A stretch of DNA of 64,000 nucleotides from Mycobacterium sp. DL (GTDB lineage: Bacteria; Actinomycetota; Actinomycetes; Mycobacteriales; Mycobacteriaceae). Shown piece after piece: positions 8,628 through 16,246 of this stretch. The stretch spans positions 124,001-188,000 of the forward strand of contig NZ_CP155796.1 of assembly GCF_039729195.1 (NCBI RefSeq), written 5' to 3'. Positions within the stretch are counted from its first letter, which is position 1. The number at the start of each line of letters is the position of its first letter. The translations under genes and the position numbers were made by a program. The notes under the pieces are model-generated. The model was not told the origin of the DNA, did not search any database, and saw only the letters and a list, made by a program, of their open reading frames with translations.

Positions 8628-8906
8628 GTGACCGAACAAATGCTGCCGCTTGAACCCATGGGGGATTACCTGCTCGGTGAGGACCGGGGCAATGACAACT
8701 GCCCGACGAGCCTCGTGCTCCCCGACGAGTTTAAGCATCCGTATTTGGCACGGGTTCTGGCGATCGGTCCCAAAGTGCAGTCCGAGAAGCTCGTCAAGGA
8801 CGTCACCGTGGTCTTCAAGGAGAAAGCCGCGGTCGAGGTGTACGTCGAGTCGAAGCACTACCTGCTAATTCGCGAAGGCGACGTGATCGCCTGCTTAATT
8901 CGCTGA
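8628..8906 (+). CDS. Orphan GroES-like co-chaperonin-fold protein
   Basis: A 92-aa protein, GTG at 8628 with a strong GGGAGGAAGG ribosome site. The pattern follows GroES across its length: MLPLEPMGDYLLGED at the start, a mobile-loop-like segment ending SLVLPD, then YLARVLAIGP, VKDVTVVF and finally HYLLIREGDVIACLI. Identity to housekeeping GroES is low and the mobile loop (DRGNDNCPT) is atypical, so it may not bind GroEL. No chaperonin gene is adjacent, so it is not the groESL locus. It is divergent from the 463-aa gene, and its end overlaps the end of the convergent MurB gene by 12 bases. A specialised accessory role is likely. Confidence 0.75.
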   Translation: MTEQMLPLEPMGDYLLGEDRGNDNCPTSLVLPDEFKHPYLARVLAIGPKVQSEKLVKDVTVVFKEKAAVEVYVESKHYLLIREGDVIACLIR

Positions 8907-9950
8907 CGCGGCCGCCAACCACTCGGGGGCCGGGTCGTCGAACGAGCAATTCACCAGATCGCACTCCGGTCCGAGTCGCACGTCGAAGGCCCGCTCGACG
9001 CCCTCTCTGATGTGCGCGGCGAACGCCATAACCTCGCCGGTGGTAGCGCCGCCCCGATTGGTCACCGCCAGCGCGTGTTTCGTCGACAGCCGCACGCGTC
9101 CCCGACCCCACTGGGCGCCGTAACCGGGAGCGAACCCGGCGTGGTCGATGAGCCAACCCGCGGGAAGCTTCACACCCGCGACGTCGGGGTATGTCGGGCA
9201 GTCGCGCGCTTTCACGGGAATCGACGGTAGGACGGGGTTGATGAAGAACGAGCCAACACTCCACGTGTCGTGATCGTCCGCGTCGAGGAGCATCGCGCGT
9301 TCGCGGCGTAACTCGAGCACGGCCGCGCGGACGTCGTCCGTGGCCGCCACGTCTCCCACGTTGAGGGCGAGTCGCTGCGCAAGTCCTGCGTAAACGATAG
9401 GGCGTGACGTCCCCGTCTGGTCGAGTGCGAACCGAACGGACAAAATGACCCACCGGTCGGAGTGCTTGAAGATCGACTGCCGATGGCTCCCGAAGCCGCA
9501 CGCTCCGCCGGGGATTGTGACGATTTCGCGAGTGCGTCGGTCGAAGGCCTGGACGTCGTGCAGGAACTGCGACACCAGCGCACCGTAGGCGCCGACGTTC
9601 TGCACCGGTGTGCCGCCCGTCGACCCCGGCACACCCGACAACGGCTCCAGCCCACCGAGTCCCGCGTCGAGCGTCCGCGTGACCACGTCGTCCCAGTGCA
9701 CTCCGGCGTCCACGGTGACCGTCGCGCCGTCGATGTCGAACCCGCCGGTCCGGACGTGCACGGCGATCCCGTCGAAGCCACCGTCGCCGACAACGAGATT
9801 GGAGCCCTCGCCGAGCACCACCACCGGTGTGCCTGCGACGTCGGCCGCCGACACGGCCTCGACCAGGTCAGCGGTCGTGTGCACCGCGGCGTACTCGGCC
9901 GCGTCACCGCCCAACCGCATCGTCGTCAACTCGGCGAAGCTCTTCCGCAC
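8895..9950 (-). CDS. murB: UDP-N-acetylenolpyruvoylglucosamine reductase (MurB)
   Basis: A 351-aa flavoenzyme that makes UDP-MurNAc in peptidoglycan synthesis. FAD-domain signatures are present: TTMRLGGDA, VVLGEGSNLVV, GLEPLSGVPGSTGGTPVQNV and GFGSHRQSIFK. The catalytic serine motif is in VGSFFINPVL, and the C-terminal part has STKHALAVTNRGGA. GTG 9950 is chosen because VRKSFAELTTMRLGG begins the conserved fold; the frame stays open further upstream only because it crosses the frameshifted neighbour. It overlaps the upstream gene's stop (9904) by 47 bases. The neighbours are not cell-wall genes, so this may be either the displaced chromosomal copy or a second copy. Confidence 0.85.
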   Translation of the reverse strand: MRKSFAELTTMRLGGDAAEYAAVHTTADLVEAVSAADVAGTPVVVLGEGSNLVVGDGGFDGIAVHVRTGGFDIDGATVTVDAGVHWDDVVTRTLDAGLGGLEPLSGVPGSTGGTPVQNVGAYGALVSQFLHDVQAFDRRTREIVTIPGGACGFGSHRQSIFKHSDRWVILSVRFALDQTGTSRPIVYAGLAQRLALNVGDVAATDDVRAAVLELRRERAMLLDADDHDTWSVGSFFINPVLPSIPVKARDCPTYPDVAGVKLPAGWLIDHAGFAPGYGAQWGRGRVRLSTKHALAVTNRGGATTGEVMAFAAHIREGVERAFDVRLGPECDLVNCSFDDPAPEWLAAASAN

Positions 9951-10908
9951 ACGCCAACGGTACCGGCGTCCCCGGCTTAGCCGACGAGGCGGGGGTGTTC
10001 GCGGCTGACCGCTCGCACAGCAGGCGCATCGACCAGATGGCGGACCGGATCTCCTGCAGCCACTGGGCTGTCGTCCATTCCCGCGCACGGCCGAGTGCGC
10101 ACTCGTGCCGATAAGGGCCCCCACTGTTGTGATCGGCGTGCCACGACCGACGTTCAGCGCGGCGAGTGCCTGCGCGTGCTGGAACGGGCCGTGAATCGCC
10201 GAGGTCACGACGAGAACGCGGGTGGTCGCGCCGACATCGGTGGCGGTCTGGAGGAAGAAGCGGTAGGTGTCCGTCGTCGTGGCTCTGGACTTGCCGGGCT
10301 CGCCGGGCGCCGCTGCCAGCGCCGTCACGCGCGGCGGTCCCGCGGTCACCAACCGCACCTCGCTCGGCTCGGGATGTGCGGCGCTGCGCGTACCGCACGA
10401 CACCCCGAGCATGAGCTCGAGGGGCCGCGGTCATCGCGTCCAGCCCGTCGCCGACGCCTAGGCCGCGGTTCAGCAGCTCGACCATGAGTTCCGCGCGTAG
10501 CAGACAGCTGTCGAGGCGGGCACCCATCACAAGCGCGTGTCGGTTTTCACCCAACTCCGCGGCGACGTTCGGCGTCGGTTCTCGGTAGATCCGCGCGATC
10601 AACGCACCCGCGGCCGATGTCGCACCGGTGGCGAACTCGACCTCTTCGGCCTCCCATCGTTCCCCGCCCTGACGAAAGTCGAAAATGGACTGCGAGATCC
10701 GGTCAGCCCCTTCGAGACGGGCACCGATCCCGCCGGCGCTGAGCCGCTCACCGAAGGTCGCGAGCAGGACCGCCATCTCGTCTGATTCGAGCCAGTCGGC
10801 GATCGCCTGCAAGAGCGATTCCGGCCCGTCCGTGCCGTCCGCGAAATCGATGACCGAGAACTGCACAGCCTCGGTGGAATCCACGCGCCGCCTGCTCAAC
10901 TGCGTCAC
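9904..10908 (-). pseudogene. DUF218/YdcF-like protein with two compensating frameshifts
   Basis: Frame and homology evidence show that the coding frame changes twice. Residues 1-150 are normal (ADWLESDEMAVLLATFGERL, IFDFRQGGERW, ALVMGARLDSCLLRAEL). Between about 10421 and 10086 the meaningful protein is in a neighbouring frame (TTTDTYRFFLQTAT, RVLVVTSAIHGPFQHAQ). After that the first frame is meaningful again (REWTTAQWLQEIRSAIWSM). The first shift fits an extra base in the G run at 10421-10424; the second fits a lost base near 10080-10086. The first frame has no stop, so a 334-aa product with a scrambled middle could still be made. The paralogue at 14348-15535 is intact and confirms the reading. 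Sequencing error cannot be excluded. Confidence 0.65.
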
Positions 10909-10932
10909 CGCCCCAGTATGCCCAACTGCCCG

Positions 10933-10945
10933 TGGGGGATCGCTG
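10933..10945 (+). promoter_or_regulatory. Shared 13-bp upstream motif, copy 2
   Basis: Exact TGGGGGATCGCTG, 37 bp before the ATPase start at 10983. Unlike the other two copies it is not followed by the secreted-protein cassette, which argues that the motif itself has a function. Confidence 0.4.
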
Positions 10946-10982
10946 CTCCCTTCGTCAGAACACGACGACCTGAGGAGGTCCC

Positions 10983-13154
10983 ATGAAGGAGATTCCCGCC
11001 AACGAGTTCGAGCCTGTAATTCGTGAGCATGTCACGCTCGGCGCACTGCGCCAGTACGACGAGGAGCAGGCGATACGGCTGCGTCGCGAGATTCCGACGG
11101 TGCTCGGAGGGCTTCTCGCGGAAGTGCCAGGGGCGCTCTTCGAGCTGACGGTGCGCACGGGGGTCGACGGTGTCGTCGGAATCGCACTGGCGGCGGAAGC
11201 CGGCGCCATGACGTGGCAACTGCTCGCCGAGGCGGGCTCGGTGCTCGATCAGGTGGCGGAGGTTCGGGAGCACGCCGAGTACGGACGTGCCAGTGTGTGG
11301 CCCGTCGTCTGCCGTGGTTCGTCCGGCCAGCTCGGTTTCGTGTCCCCGATCGACGACACGCGACCGGCCGCGGTGTACGACCTGATCGACGGTTCGGCGG
11401 TCGACATCGTCCGTCTGGTGGCCCCTCATGCCGGGGTCGGTGTGTCGGTGCGACTTCGCAACGCCGACCGCCCCGCGGCGGCGGATCCGGCCTGGGAGGC
11501 GGAACTTGCGGTACTCACCGACGGAGCGCCGCCGCCGCTCCGCCTTCGCGCGGAGCTTCGCGATCGGCTCCGAGGTCTCGCGATCTCGGCCGACCGAGGG
11601 GCGGCGGCGACCGTGGTCAGACTCGATGCGGCACAGCTGCCCTCGATCTTCGCGGTTCCCGTGGCGGGCGAGGCGTCGCTACCCGGCGTTCCCCCCGGTG
11701 GGGCTGCGACCCTGCCGATGCAGCCCAACCGTGAGAGCGACGGCGCGGACGACCACGTCGTCCGACTGGGGTCCGCGATGAGCACGGCCGGGCACCTCGT
11801 CGATGTTCGGCTCGGAGCGAACGAGCGGCTGCGACATGTGCACGTCATCGGACGGACCGGGACGGGGAAGTCGTCGTTCCTGGCTGGATTCACGCACGGC
11901 GTCGCAGCGGGAGACGACGGCATGCTGGTGCTCGACCCGCACGGACAACTGGTTGACCGGATCGTCGCGGAACTGCCCGCCAGCGCGATGGCGAGGACGT
12001 GGCTGGTGCGCTGCGGCGACGTCGCCAATCCGGTGCCGTTGAACCCGCTCGCCGAGGACGATGTCCTGCGCCGCGAGATCGCGATCGACGACGTGTGCGA
12101 GATGTTCCAGCATCTGTTCGACAGGAAGCACACCGGGATCGTGGGTCCGCGTTTCCGCGAGCGTGTCTCGATGGGGCTGCGCGCACTTGCCGCGGTACAC
12201 GGACCGAGGGCGACGCTCCTGGATGTTCCGGCCGCACTGGCCGACGAGGCGTTCATGCGGAAGGCCGTCGCCGCTGCCGACGATGACCGGCTCAAGGCGT
12301 GGCTCGCCAACGACGTTGCGAGCCAACGATCCAACGAGTACGGCGAGGTCGTGGCCTGGGTGAACAGCAAGTTCGAGCCGTTCACGTCGACGAGTGCGAT
12401 GCGGGCCGTGTTGGGCAGCGGTGAGGACGCGATCGACATGGCCGACGCCATGGACAGCGGCCGCATCATCCTGGTCGACCTCTCGAAGAGCGCGCTCGGC
12501 GAGTCCGCCACCCGACTGCTGGGCTACCTGTACCTCAATCGGGTGTGGATATCGGCACTGCGGCGCACGGATACCGCGCGACCGTTCACCGTCGTCGTCG
12601 ATGAGGCGCAGGCGCTGGCAGCGGGAGCGCTGTCGTCGATGCTGTCGGAGGGACGCAAGTTCGGGCTGTCCGTGGTGCTCGCCCACCAATACCTCGGCCA
12701 GCTCGACGATGAGGTCCGGCCCGCCGTCGATGGCAACGTCGCGACGACGGTGTCGTTTCGCGGGGCCGTCGCCGACAGCGCCGAGATGCACCAGCGGTTC
12801 GGGGCCAAGGTGGGTGTGCCGACTTTGACGACGCTGCCCGATCTATCGGCCGTCGTACAGCGGACGGCCGCCGAGTTCCCGACCGAACCGCACACGCTCG
12901 TCGTCGATCACAACGACCGTGTTGCCGGGCGCGTGGGTGCCGAACTCGATCGTTTCGTCGGCGTACTGGAGGAGCAGCGCAACCGCGAGTTGGTCGACGC
13001 GTTTCGGGAGCGCACATCCGCTGCCGCCGCCGGCCATTCGGCTGTGACGTCCCCCGTTCCTCCACCGCCTGCACCGCGTCCGTCGGCGAAGGCACCGGGA
13101 TTCCTCGACGAGTGGCTCGCCAACCGCGATCGGGAGAGCGCCGACGCCTCGTAA
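10983..13154 (+). CDS. VirD4/HerA-type P-loop ATPase
   Basis: A 723-aa protein, ATG 10983, with GAGGTCCC just upstream. Residues 1-270 are a soluble domain I do not recognise. The ATPase core has Walker A GRTGTGKSS (about 290-298) followed by MLVLDPHGQLVDRI, and Walker B FTVVVDEAQAL (about 535-545) followed by LSEGRKFGLSVVLAHQY, the classic layout of TraG/VirD4 coupling proteins and HerA helicases. The last 70 residues form a Pro/Ala-rich tail. There are no membrane segments, so it is not a standard membrane-anchored coupling protein, and no relaxase or type IV secretion genes are nearby. A DNA-pumping role in defence or element maintenance is possible. Confidence 0.8.
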   Translation: MKEIPANEFEPVIREHVTLGALRQYDEEQAIRLRREIPTVLGGLLAEVPGALFELTVRTGVDGVVGIALAAEAGAMTWQLLAEAGSVLDQVAEVREHAEYGRASVWPVVCRGSSGQLGFVSPIDDTRPAAVYDLIDGSAVDIVRLVAPHAGVGVSVRLRNADRPAAADPAWEAELAVLTDGAPPPLRLRAELRDRLRGLAISADRGAAATVVRLDAAQLPSIFAVPVAGEASLPGVPPGGAATLPMQPNRESDGADDHVVRLGSAMSTAGHLVDVRLGANERLRHVHVIGRTGTGKSSFLAGFTHGVAAGDDGMLVLDPHGQLVDRIVAELPASAMARTWLVRCGDVANPVPLNPLAEDDVLRREIAIDDVCEMFQHLFDRKHTGIVGPRFRERVSMGLRALAAVHGPRATLLDVPAALADEAFMRKAVAAADDDRLKAWLANDVASQRSNEYGEVVAWVNSKFEPFTSTSAMRAVLGSGEDAIDMADAMDSGRIILVDLSKSALGESATRLLGYLYLNRVWISALRRTDTARPFTVVVDEAQALAAGALSSMLSEGRKFGLSVVLAHQYLGQLDDEVRPAVDGNVATTVSFRGAVADSAEMHQRFGAKVGVPTLTTLPDLSAVVQRTAAEFPTEPHTLVVDHNDRVAGRVGAELDRFVGVLEEQRNRELVDAFRERTSAAAAGHSAVTSPVPPPPAPRPSAKAPGFLDEWLANRDRESADAS

Positions 13155-13161
13155 GGGCCGG

Positions 13162-13174
13162 TGGGGGATCGCTG
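13162..13174 (+). promoter_or_regulatory. Shared 13-bp upstream motif, copy 3
   Basis: Exact TGGGGGATCGCTG, 55 bp before the start at 13230, the same spacing (within about 1 bp) as copy 1 has to its gene. Confidence 0.4.
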
Positions 13175-13229
13175 TGGTGGGTGGCCTGCGGGCTTCCGGC
13201 GCTGTCGTTGTGGTGTGAAGGAGTGGAAA

Positions 13230-13592
13230 ATGGTTGGTGTTCGGCAGGGTGTGGGGCGGTTGGTGGCGTGGTTGTCGGCGGCGGTGGTTGCGGTGGCGGT
13301 GTTGGCCGGTGTGGGGTTGGGTGCGGCGTGGTTGTCGGCGGCGACGACGGGTGGCTGCCGGGATGGGAGGTGCACGGTGTACTTGTCGAAGGCGGAGACG
13401 CGGGCGTTGTCGGAGGGGCGGGCGCCGGGGTTGCCTGCGGGGGTTCCGTGGCAGATCAGGGCGTTGTACTTCGCGTTGGTGCAGGGGCATCGGTGGATTG
13501 CGGGGCAGTATGCGAATCGGGGGTGGTGTTCGGCGTTCCGGTTGTCGATCTATCCGTGGGAGGGGCAGGGGTACGACGGGTATCGCTGCTGA
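13230..13592 (+). CDS. Small secreted Cys-containing protein, copy B
   Basis: A 120-aa protein, ATG 13230 after AAGGAGTGGAAA. The signal-peptide-like N-terminus (about residues 1-40, with hydrophobic AVVAVAVLAGVGLGAAWL) is longer than in copy A. The exported domain has the same four cysteines and ends GYDGYRC. No function is recognised. The near-identity of the mature domains against divergent leaders suggests recent duplication or gene conversion. It follows the ATPase gene by 75 bp and ends in its own hairpin. Confidence 0.75.
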   Translation: MVGVRQGVGRLVAWLSAAVVAVAVLAGVGLGAAWLSAATTGGCRDGRCTVYLSKAETRALSEGRAPGLPAGVPWQIRALYFALVQGHRWIAGQYANRGWCSAFRLSIYPWEGQGYDGYRC

Positions 13593-13599
13593 GGTGGCG

Positions 13600-13633
13600 G
13601 GGTTCGGTGGGTGCTACGGCGCCCACCGAACCC
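13600..13633. terminator. Hairpin terminator after copy B
   Basis: The same 12-bp stem and 10-base loop as at 3895-3928, placed 8 bases after the stop codon. Confidence 0.7.
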
Positions 13634-13719
13634 GTCCACCGCATTTGGAACAGCCCGTGCCTTGTCTTGTAGACCCGCATTTCGCCCGAACGGTCGGAGG
13701 CTGGCCGCTTTGACATTCG

Positions 13720-14031
13720 CTACTGGGAGCGGTTGAGGAGTCTGACCGCGCCGTCGATCGACTCCTGGATGAGTTCCTGCTTGCCGCTGTCGGGAAAGTC
13801 CATTCGAGAGTTCAGCCCGTCGATGATCGCCGTCGACCAACTACTACCGTCGCGTGGTGGTCTGCCGTACGTCTCAAAGAACAGTTCGACGTCCCACTCG
13901 TTGGATACCTGAGTCAGATATCGCTGAACTGCGATGACCAGCACTTCACCGAGCGCGCCGTCAGCACGGTTCAGCGAGACTTGATCGTCTGGCAACCCAG
14001 CGGCCCGGCGAACAGCCTCCGCCTCGTTCAA
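13720..14031 (-). CDS. Small hypothetical protein
   Basis: A 103-aa acidic cytoplasmic protein starting MNEAEAVRRAAGLP and ending with a helix (ESIDGAVRLLNRSQ). The composition looks like a real gene rather than a shadow. I do not recognise the family. It converges on secreted-protein copy B and is divergent from the DUF218-like paralogue, with about 300 bp between them (14032-14347) in which I see no other gene. Confidence 0.55.
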   Translation of the reverse strand: MNEAEAVRRAAGLPDDQVSLNRADGALGEVLVIAVQRYLTQVSNEWDVELFFETYGRPPRDGSSWSTAIIDGLNSRMDFPDSGKQELIQESIDGAVRLLNRSQ

Positions 14032-14347
14032 AAAGGTCTCCCTTGCGAATGCGATCGAATCGCACGATCGTTGCGTTCTACGGCCGCCATGGTCAAGTGG
14101 GTCCGGCGATGTGACTGACCGTTCGGCTGCTCAGCGTATCTGTGTTGGACGCTGAACGTCCCGATAGAAGCGGCGACCACGGCTCAAAGCAACGACTCGA
14201 GGGTGACGTCGCGATGTCCTGTCAGGGAGTTGGGCAGTTGCCGCAGCGGTGGGGCAATCACCGGGGACGTGCCCGTACATTGTGGGCCATGACGATCGTT
14301 GGTCTCGAGTGCATAGCGAAAGTTGCCGCGAAGGATTGGCGGCAAGC

Positions 14348-15535
14348 GTGCTGAAGGAAACCCAGCAGCTGACTGCCGCGGAGGGGTCAACCCCGGCGGC
14401 GAGGGCAGACCACGTTTTCGACTTCGCCGCTGCGTGGCTCTTCAGCCCAGCGATGGCGGACCTTCTCGCCCTTTTTGACGAGGAGATGCCACCGAGCTCG
14501 ACCCAGCCCGACGATCCCATTACGTCCGGCGGCTGGCTTCATCTCAACGAGGAGTTGCCACGCTGGCTCGAGCAGATTGTCGACAACACACAGCCGGTCA
14601 GTGTGGGCCTTACACGTGAATACGTAGGCATCCTCCGAAGGACATTGTCGCTTGAGCGGCAGGTCGCTGAGCACTTCAACTTCCGCGGCGGCCAAGGCGG
14701 CCAGTACCGAGAGAGAGCACAAGCGTCTGCGGCCACCTTTGATAACGCCCTGCGTGGCGACATAATCGACTGCTCACGTCGACTAGGGCTGGTTGATCCA
14801 GAAGCACCACGACACAGCAGTTATGACATGACTCTGGTGCTGGGCGGCGGCTACAAGTCACCCCAGCTCCGTTCTCAGCTTGCCGCGGACCTGGCGGCCA
14901 GTGGAACGGGACTCGGGCGGTTGTACTTTCTCGGCAGTCCCAGGTTTCTGATAGACGAGCCTCCCGAGGCAGCAGAGGTCGCATACTACGCCGAGCAGGC
15001 ACGAGACGAATTCGACCTTATGGCCGCGGGAGCGCACCGGGCATTCGGATTGACAGTGAGTACGCCGATGTACCTTTGCGGCTGCAGATCAGCAGACGAC
15101 CTCTGTCCGACGTGGCTGGATTCACATTCGGGCGATTCGATCGACACGCCACCGGAATACACCCATGAGCGCAAGGCGGATTTGACTGATTCCCGACGGA
15201 TTAATCAAGGTGCGGTGCTGTCCGCGAGTACTCACCGGCCACCGTATCGTCCTGACACCACTGATACGTTCGCACTCTGGACGCGGGTAGCAAATCCACG
15301 CATTGGACAACGCGCGCTTGTTGTCACCACTCAGGTGTTCGTCCCGTTCCAGACCTTTGACGGGATCAAGCGGCTCTACCTAGACCACGGAGTCGAGGTC
15401 GACGCGGTCGGCTTTGGTGCGGACTGGGGGGACAGGCCCCTTACGGCTGAATACGTGCTCCAGGAGACACTTTCAGCGATCCGGTCCGCGAGAAGAATGC
15501 TTGTCTATGCTTGCGACATACTTCGCGCGGGCTAG
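14348..15535 (+). CDS. DUF218/YdcF-like protein, intact paralogue
   Basis: About 395 aa from GTG 14348; an upstream GTG at 14249 would add 33 residues with poorer codon character. It shares landmarks in order with the broken gene at 9904-10908: AAAWLFSPAMADLLALFDEE, FNFRGGQGGQY, TLVLGGGYKSPQLRSQLA, TTDTFALWTRV, RALVVTTQVFVPFQTFDGIK and LQETLSAIRSARRM. The 'LGGG' strand early and the 'VVTT..VPFQ' strand late resemble the layout of DUF218/YdcF proteins, but similarity is weak and a function is not assignable. There is no signal peptide. A central region with CGCRSADDLC is specific to this copy. Confidence 0.7.
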   Translation: MLKETQQLTAAEGSTPAARADHVFDFAAAWLFSPAMADLLALFDEEMPPSSTQPDDPITSGGWLHLNEELPRWLEQIVDNTQPVSVGLTREYVGILRRTLSLERQVAEHFNFRGGQGGQYRERAQASAATFDNALRGDIIDCSRRLGLVDPEAPRHSSYDMTLVLGGGYKSPQLRSQLAADLAASGTGLGRLYFLGSPRFLIDEPPEAAEVAYYAEQARDEFDLMAAGAHRAFGLTVSTPMYLCGCRSADDLCPTWLDSHSGDSIDTPPEYTHERKADLTDSRRINQGAVLSASTHRPPYRPDTTDTFALWTRVANPRIGQRALVVTTQVFVPFQTFDGIKRLYLDHGVEVDAVGFGADWGDRPLTAEYVLQETLSAIRSARRMLVYACDILRAG

Positions 15536-15611
15536 GGAATGTGACGCCCTCGGCCACGGTCGAGTTGCGTGGATGCCCACGAGCTTGCAGCCCCGCTTCG
15601 TCTCGCGGCGC

Positions 15612-16125
15612 TTATACGCTGCAGCCTTCGCAGAAGTGGCGTCGGTGTGAGGTTGGAGCTTCTTCACGGGGAAGCGTCGACGAGAACGTTGGTCCGCCAG
15701 TCTTCGATATCGCGCAGGCTCCCAGCAGCGAGTCGAAGCGCCATACATTGAGAAGTTCGTCGCCCAGGCGACCGTCGAACGACGTGATCCAGGCGCTCTG
15801 CCATGCCGAGCCAGGATCGATGAAAAGTGAATCGGTACTGTTGAATCGACCCCGATCGGCCGCATCGTGGACCACGAACTCACGCACGTTATCGACACGC
15901 ACAAAGTGCGGCGTCCCCAAGCACAAGCGTCAGCCGCGATCCAACGCATCGACCATGCCATCGGCGTCGACGCCGCGACCCATCTCAATCGCTAGCGCTT
16001 CAAGGGTGAACTTCTTTATCACGTTCAACACTTCCGACGTGCGGCCACCGGCGGTCGTGTCGAACTGAAAGTCCCTCGCCCAGAGCGCATCGGACGAATC
16101 TCGGAGACATCGCGGTTGCGTCCAG
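15612..16125 (-). pseudogene. Decayed IS3-family transposase (OrfB, integrase core)
   Basis: Read on the minus strand from about 16125, the protein WARDFQFDTTAGGRTSEV, then LNVIKKFTLEALAIEMGRGV, is the start of an IS3-type integrase core. A stop after ALDRG and a frame change follow. The rest continues in another frame as HFVRVDNVREFVV, SLFIDPGSAWQSAWITSFDG and RLGDELLNVWRFDSLL. The usual DNGPEF has become DNVREF and the catalytic Glu of the usual ESFNGRLRDELLN is Thr (TSFDGRLGDELLN), so the active site is lost. No OrfA or ends were found. Confidence 0.75.
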
Positions 16126-16188
16126 CAGAGTGGTGTACGAGTCGGACCTGATCAGCGGTACCGGCGTGTCGTAGCCGAGTCATTGAAG

Positions 16189-16207
16189 GTCATCGCGTGA
16201 TTCTTCG
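16189..16207 (+). repeat. IS256-type left inverted repeat
   Basis: GTCATCGCGTGATTCTTCG, matching the reverse complement of the right repeat at 17 of 19 bases. Confidence 0.6.
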
Positions 16208-16246
16208 AGGGACCCGTCAAAGTCACTCGAGCAAAGGAACCACGCG

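Larger units (their letters stand above)
13162..13634 (+). repeat. Direct repeat, copy B of secreted-protein cassette
   Basis: Second copy of the cassette at 3477-3929, same orientation, with the same motif, gene and hairpin. It differs mainly in the signal-peptide region, where a GTTGTCGGCGGC-type segment is repeated within this copy. Confidence 0.85.

Noticed and set aside
10983..13154. VirD4-like ATPase as evidence for a conjugative element
   Set aside because: No relaxase, other secretion genes, membrane anchor or oriT-like repeat was found.
13600..13633. Hairpins after the two secreted-protein genes as mobile-element ends
   Set aside because: Each follows a stop codon at the same distance and faces a convergent gene or gap, so a terminator explains them better.
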